Assembly (NCBI RefSeq): GCF_016757735.1
Contig: NZ_CP068439.1
Span: forward strand, 1,612,001-1,676,000
Direction of reading: 5' to 3'
Origin: Aequorivita iocasae
GTDB lineage: Bacteria; Bacteroidota; Bacteroidia; Flavobacteriales; Flavobacteriaceae
Length of the DNA stretch: 64,000 bases
This document shows positions 59,888 to 64,000 of the stretch, in pieces; the first letter of the stretch is position 1, and each line of letters starts with the position of its first letter. The notes under the pieces were generated by a model, which saw nothing but the letters and a program-made list of their open reading frames with translations, was not told where the DNA came from and searched no databases. Made by a program: the position numbers and the translations under genes.

Positions 59888-60424
59888 ATGAGAGAGCATA
59901 ATTTAAAATATCCGATTGGGCATTTTGTAAAGCCAGTGTTAATTTCCCGAGCGGAATTGGTAAACTGGATAGAAATTATTGAAACATTTCCTGAAGTATT
60001 ACAAAGTGAAATTGAAACGTTAGCTGATAATCTTCTTGACACGCCCTATAGGGAAGGAGGTTGGACGGTAAGACAAGTAGTTCATCATTGTGCCGATAGT
60101 CATATAAATGCATTTATCCGTTTCAAACTTGCCTTAACAGAGGATAATCCCGTTATCAAACCATATAATGAAGCTTTATGGGCCGAAATTAGCGATAGTA
60201 AATCCTTACCAGTTGAATTTTCTTTATCCATTTTAAAAGGGTTGCATTATAGATGGTATTTTATTTTGAAAAATACGGATGATGACATGTTTAAAAGGAA
60301 ATATACCCATCCCGAACACGGAACAGAATTTACTTTGGAAGAAGCTATTGGAATGTACGCTTGGCATTGTAGCCATCATTTGGCGCATATTAAATTAGTA
60401 AAACACCAAAGCGAAAGGCCATGA
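59888..60424 (+). CDS. YfiT/BstA-like DinB metal-dependent transferase
   Basis: 178 residues. YPIGHFVKP and the metal motif VRQVVHHCADSHINAF (~65) with WHCSHHLAHIKL (~160) match the YfiT family of putative metal-dependent hydrolases, which includes bacillithiol S-transferases that conjugate thiols to electrophiles. Its stop overlaps the SDR start (ATGA). Third DinB-type gene here. Confidence 0.92.
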   Translation: MREHNLKYPIGHFVKPVLISRAELVNWIEIIETFPEVLQSEIETLADNLLDTPYREGGWTVRQVVHHCADSHINAFIRFKLALTEDNPVIKPYNEALWAEISDSKSLPVEFSLSILKGLHYRWYFILKNTDDDMFKRKYTHPEHGTEFTLEEAIGMYAWHCSHHLAHIKLVKHQSERP

Positions 60425-61164
60425 AAACCATATTGATAACAGGAGCCAGTAGAGGCATTGGGGCAGCTACAGCACGGCTTGCCGCTGAAAGAGGATTTTC
60501 GGTAGCAGTGAATTATAACAAAAGGAAAGAGGAGGCGGAAAAAGTTGTAGAGGCTATCAAACAAAAAGGAGGTCATGCAAAAGCTTTTCAGGCAGATGTT
60601 TCCAAGGAAGGAGATGTTTTACGGTTGTTTGAAGAAGTCGATACTGAATTTGGCAGTTTAACAACATTAGTGAATAATGCCGGAATACTTGAAAAACAAT
60701 ACCTATTGGAAAATATAACATCGCAAAGATGGCAACGAATATTTGAGGCAAATACATTGAGTGTATTTTTGTGTTGTAGGGAAGCCATCAAACGCATATC
60801 GCCAAAATACGGTGGGAGTGGGGGAACAATTGTAAATGTTTCATCGATAGCATCGAGGACCGGAGCCCCCTTCGAGTATATTGATTATGCCGCCTCAAAA
60901 GGGGCTGTTGATTCGCTGACCATTGGATTGTCAAGGGAATTGGCGGACGAAAATATACGTGTAAATGCCGTTCGTCCTGCATTCATTCATACTGACATTC
61001 ACGCTTCTGGAGGCGAGCCAAACAGGATTGAACGGATAAAGGAAGCCATTCCGTTGAAAAGAGGAGGATTGTCAAGCGAAGTGGCAGAAGCTATTTTGTG
61101 GCTGGCAACAGAACAATCGTCTTATTCCACAGGAATATTTATTGATGTTTCTGGAGGCCGTTAA
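60421..61164 (+). CDS. SDR family NAD(P)-dependent oxidoreductase
   Basis: 247 residues, classical short-chain dehydrogenase: cofactor motif TGASRGIG (7-14), NNAG in LVNNAGILEK, catalytic Ser in VNVSSIASR (~142), Tyr/Lys in YAASKGAVD (~156/160), and SYSTGIFIDVSGG at the C-terminus. The substrate is not readable. It is the last gene of the TetR-controlled cluster, overlapping the YfiT-like gene. Confidence 0.93.
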   Translation: MKTILITGASRGIGAATARLAAERGFSVAVNYNKRKEEAEKVVEAIKQKGGHAKAFQADVSKEGDVLRLFEEVDTEFGSLTTLVNNAGILEKQYLLENITSQRWQRIFEANTLSVFLCCREAIKRISPKYGGSGGTIVNVSSIASRTGAPFEYIDYAASKGAVDSLTIGLSRELADENIRVNAVRPAFIHTDIHASGGEPNRIERIKEAIPLKRGGLSSEVAEAILWLATEQSSYSTGIFIDVSGGR

Positions 61165-61262
61165 GTATATTTGAACTTACAATTAGCACTTAGATGGTTG
61201 GATCGTTGAATTGTTGGGTTTCGAGTTTTGGTATTTTAATTATTAGAACTTAATACACTCGA

Positions 61263-61303
61263 CCCTTCCACAAGCTCAGGCCAGGCAGGCTCAGCACAGG
61301 CAT
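61263..61303. mobile_element. TTCGAC-type element, degenerate copy
   Basis: CCCTTCCACAAGCTCAGG, then CCAGGCAGGCTCAGCACAGG and CATT; the second half matches copies at 30980 and 55925. The gap 61165-61455 otherwise holds only short CAATTAG-like repeats. Confidence 0.5.
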
Positions 61304-61455
61304 TATTTAGTCCGCCTCGTTTTATAAAAAACACGCGGTCACCGTGATGATTTTGGCTTTTATTTTATGTGGTCAAGTTTTAAAGCTCCTAGGTTAGGAC
61401 GCCTTTTGTTGGTGGTTGGTTGGGGTATTTATATAATGGATATTTGCTAAAACCA

Positions 61456-62160
61456 TTAAGTATCACTATTTTCTTTTCTTATATTTTTGCGAACTGATTC
61501 AATTTTATTTTCAATATTGGAATAATAGGTAAGGATAAAACTTCTATTTTCTTTAATTTTAGAGAGATATACCAATAAGATTTTCTTTTTATGCTCACTA
61601 ATATCCACTGGCAATTTAATCCCACTAACTATACCGTTTTCGTTAAATTGAAAATTTGGGGCTAATTCGTTGTTAATCTCTTTGAAGTAATTTACTTGAA
61701 ACTGCATTTCAGAATATTCTTCTTCCAACTTTCTTAAGGCATTAAAATCATACTCATAAATGGAAATAATTTGTAATCTTAACGAATCATTGTCAATCAA
61801 TCCGAGTCCTTGGGATTTTAAAGTTTCATAACCTGCAATATTTTGTATGGATATAAAATTTCTAGTGAGGTTGAAATAGTGAATCATTAACGAGTCTGTA
61901 TCAACCGGTTTATCTAATAATAATTCTTTAAAGTAATTGGCAGCGGCTATTCCATTTTTATGTCCCAGTTTATTTAGCCGAATATCCTCAATATCTTTTT
62001 CCAACCCATTGGCAATTGCCACGAGTATGTTATTTTCGGAAGCTTGGGTTTTTTTGTTTTCGTTCCAATTGTTTAATGCGAAGGCTGATATTACGGCCGT
62101 GAAAATCAGGGAAAATTCAAATAGATATTTTTTCCAATTTGTAAGATTAATTCTTTTCAT
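61456..62160 (-). CDS. DUF6090-like single-pass membrane protein
   Basis: 234 residues. The N-terminal segment KKYLFEFSLIFTAVISAFAL followed by NNWNENKK is the hallmark of a large Bacteroidota family (DUF6090) with one membrane helix; the rest is helical, with periplasmic residues around IQNIAGYETLKSQGLGLIDN and a coiled coil near the end. Function unknown. Monocistronic as far as seen. Confidence 0.7.
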   Translation of the reverse strand: MKRINLTNWKKYLFEFSLIFTAVISAFALNNWNENKKTQASENNILVAIANGLEKDIEDIRLNKLGHKNGIAAANYFKELLLDKPVDTDSLMIHYFNLTRNFISIQNIAGYETLKSQGLGLIDNDSLRLQIISIYEYDFNALRKLEEEYSEMQFQVNYFKEINNELAPNFQFNENGIVSGIKLPVDISEHKKKILLVYLSKIKENRSFILTYYSNIENKIESVRKNIRKENSDT

Positions 62161-62558
62161 ATTCCATTATGATAATGCAATATCTAAATAAGAGATCAGG
62201 ATTAGTAAACAAGATTTAAATTGGTAATTGACCATAAATTTATAAAAAATTATCGTTTGATTTGCCATAAAAAAATATATGCCATCTTCTGGGTTATTAA
62301 TTGTTGGGAGTATTGAATTGCAATTTAGAAATAAACAGTTGAAATTATTTTGATTGTGCTTAGATTATCCGCCGTGTTTTAATCGCGCAAGATGCTGTCT
62401 GACTTTTTTATTTTGTGGGTCAATGGTAATAAGCTTATTATAACTTTCTGCGGATATTTAAAGTATTGCAGATTTTATTTTCCATAATTAAAAAAAATAG
62501 TTTGGTGATAGTGTTACTGCTCTGGGTCATAATATTTACTTCTTCAGGTATAGAATTA
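62161..62558. other. 398-bp gap without a recognisable gene
   Basis: AT-rich; no long ORF, repeat array or terminator is evident on either strand. Confidence 0.6.
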
Positions 62559-64000
62559 TTAAATACTTTTCAATTTGTTATAATCCAAGAAGTAAACTAA
62601 CCGAACAGAAACAGTATGTTTAAAGGCTTGATTAAATAGATATTCTGTGCTGTTTAAGAAGGAGCTATCTTTTTGGGTGTCCAAGATAGAGACTGCGTTT
62701 CGATAGAGAATACTTAACTCACTGGCAGGGGCAAAGCGCCAATTATAGTGTAAGTCCAAGTTCCAAATGTTAAAGCGGGCATTGGGGTTATTTTCTTCGT
62801 TAACTTTATAATCATATGGCGTTAAAGAGCCATTCATTTTTAAGCTGCTGAATTGGTTTTCCGCAAACTGTGCTACTGTCCAAAAATTTCTAAAGCTTAG
62901 GGAAACTGCCTGCGCTATGGAAAAATTGTAAATTGCTTGAAAGGAGTTTTCCAAGCTTATTCTATCCCGATTTCCAAATATTATATGTTCGTTGAAATGT
63001 GCTGCATAAGTCTTTCGGTTCATTTCCTTTTCAAATTTAAAGGCATATTGCACAGAAATTTGATCTGTAAACCGGAAGGTGGGATTGGTTGTGAATGTAA
63101 ATTTTTTAAAGTCTGAGTTTATAAATTGACTTATCAAAAAACGGGAATCTAAGACAAAACGCTTTCTGTTGTCGGTAGAAATCCACACATCGCCTATAAA
63201 ATTTTCGTTATACTGAACAAAACGATCGATGGTTCGAGCCTCGAAGAAATCGCGATATTTCGTATTAAAATCCAAAAAACCTCCAAAGGAAAAGCGTTGT
63301 GTGGTTACCGCACTAAATTTGGTGCCAAAGCCTGTGCGCACAAAGGAACTGGGCCGGTACCTTCTTTGATGATTGCCATAGAATTCAATCTTATATTGGT
63401 TGAGCCTTCCCTGGGGCTCAAAAATTTGATAGGAAGTATTCCAAAAGAAGTTGTTATAATTATTTGTGAAGTTTACCCCTAAATCATTAATGTCGAACTT
63501 TCTGTCGGCAAATTCATGCGCTAGGCCATATCGAAATTTACCTTTGCTTCTCTGGATTGAGAGTTGAGAGGCGAAGCCCAATTGATTTCCTGAAGTCGTA
63601 TGCAAATTACTGAATTTTGCCTCTCCTGCAATATTGAAGGCGCTACCCTTTGTGTAGAGATCGAAAAGACCCGCACTAACATTGGCATCCTTAAAATATC
63701 CATCGCGCAATACATTTGTATTGATTAAAGAAATGGAGGATTTATTTTTGAACTGTTGGTCCAAAACAAGAATGTTATAATTAGTGAGTGGGCTGGTTAT
63801 CCTTTCCCGAATTTGGCCGGTTTCAAAATTTTGGTATCTTGCTTTCGCTACAGCCGTAATCGCATTGAAAAAACCTAAGCCTAAGCCTGAACTGGAGCGA
63901 CCCGATATTTTAAATGCATTTAGTAGTGTGGTTTCTTCTGGATTTTCGAGTAGCTTTTCGCTTCTGTCCGTTTCCTCAATGGCGGTATTAAATTCGAGGG
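62559..64000 (-). CDS. DUF5916 family protein, C-terminal part (5'-partial)
   Basis: The frame is open to the window edge, so the N-terminus is missing; the TTG at 63764 is an internal Leu. Visible: SSSGLGLGFFNAITAVAKAR, PLTNYNILVLDQQFKNKSSI, SLINTNVLRDGYFKDANVSA, all typical of the DUF5916 region, then a long run of beta-strands with aromatic girdles ending in VSVRLVYFLDYNK, which predicts an outer-membrane barrel. In complete proteins this part follows a CBM9-like carbohydrate-binding domain. Probably a surface protein of unknown substrate. Confidence 0.85.
   Translation of the reverse strand, partial: LEFNTAIEETDRSEKLLENPEETTLLNAFKISGRSSSGLGLGFFNAITAVAKARYQNFETGQIRERITSPLTNYNILVLDQQFKNKSSISLINTNVLRDGYFKDANVSAGLFDLYTKGSAFNIAGEAKFSNLHTTSGNQLGFASQLSIQRSKGKFRYGLAHEFADRKFDINDLGVNFTNNYNNFFWNTSYQIFEPQGRLNQYKIEFYGNHQRRYRPSSFVRTGFGTKFSAVTTQRFSFGGFLDFNTKYRDFFEARTIDRFVQYNENFIGDVWISTDNRKRFVLDSRFLISQFINSDFKKFTFTTNPTFRFTDQISVQYAFKFEKEMNRKTYAAHFNEHIIFGNRDRISLENSFQAIYNFSIAQAVSLSFRNFWTVAQFAENQFSSLKMNGSLTPYDYKVNEENNPNARFNIWNLDLHYNWRFAPASELSILYRNAVSILDTQKDSSFLNSTEYLFNQAFKHTVSVRLVYFLDYNKLKSI

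Noticed and set aside
1-64000. tRNA and rRNA genes
   Set aside because: No cloverleaf with a TTCGA-type T-loop and no 16S/23S landmark sequences were found by eye.

Overview
The window looks like the chromosome of a member of the Flavobacteriaceae (phylum Bacteroidota). The support is a low GC content, SusC/SusD pairs, two proteins ending in type IX secretion (T9SS type A) sorting domains, TPR-membrane-HTH regulators, -7 elements of the form TAnnTTTG, weak or absent Shine-Dalgarno sites, and several genes that seem to start with TTG. No rRNA, tRNA or CRISPR array was seen. Both window edges cut a gene.

Layout. 1-3.9 kb: redox and hydrolase housekeeping genes (Old Yellow Enzyme, luciferase-like monooxygenase, MBL hydrolase, HAD phosphatase). 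4.0-15.0 kb: a cytochrome block. A fused CcsBA haem lyase faces a tight six-gene minus-strand operon with a b-type membrane cytochrome, an anchored Fe-S/FAD oxidoreductase, two multihaem cytochromes (23 and 19 CxxCH motifs), an outer-membrane barrel and an OB-fold lipoprotein. This looks like a trans-envelope electron conduit. 15.2-28.1 kb: an exonuclease/GIY-YIG protein, a 1564-residue HYR adhesin with nested lectin-type insertions, two TPR-TM-HTH regulators, a DUF1206 protein and an FG-GAP secreted protein. 28.5-31.4 kb: a small hypothetical gene, then about 2 kb of repeats. 31.4-41.2 kb: a pseudo-receiver regulator, a MauE-propeller fusion, a small Cys-rich DUF6520 peptide, and convergent S9 peptidase, SusD and SusC genes. 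These may form one secreted-peptide or nutrient system.

41.2-55.2 kb is an AT-rich defence island. It holds a structured non-coding segment, an HTH protein, a complete QatABCD anti-phage operon, a PHP-ATPase with a small partner, an IS3-family insertion sequence that truncates a gene, small orphan genes and an HpaII-like restriction-modification pair. A recurring ~60-bp hairpin element separates the gene blocks. 55.9-61.2 kb: a TetR gene with a palindromic operator on each side, then six genes including three DinB-fold proteins (one fused to a GNAT domain), an EamA exporter, a thioesterase and an SDR; this resembles a detoxification cluster. 61.4-64.0 kb: a DUF6090-like membrane protein and the C-terminal part of a DUF5916 protein.

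The intergenic DNA is itself unusual. Many gaps carry degenerate arrays with an exact 7-bp period. A ~25-bp TTCGAC...CTCAGG element has apparently been inserted cleanly into two other repeat families. All functional statements rest on reading motifs; no database search was run.
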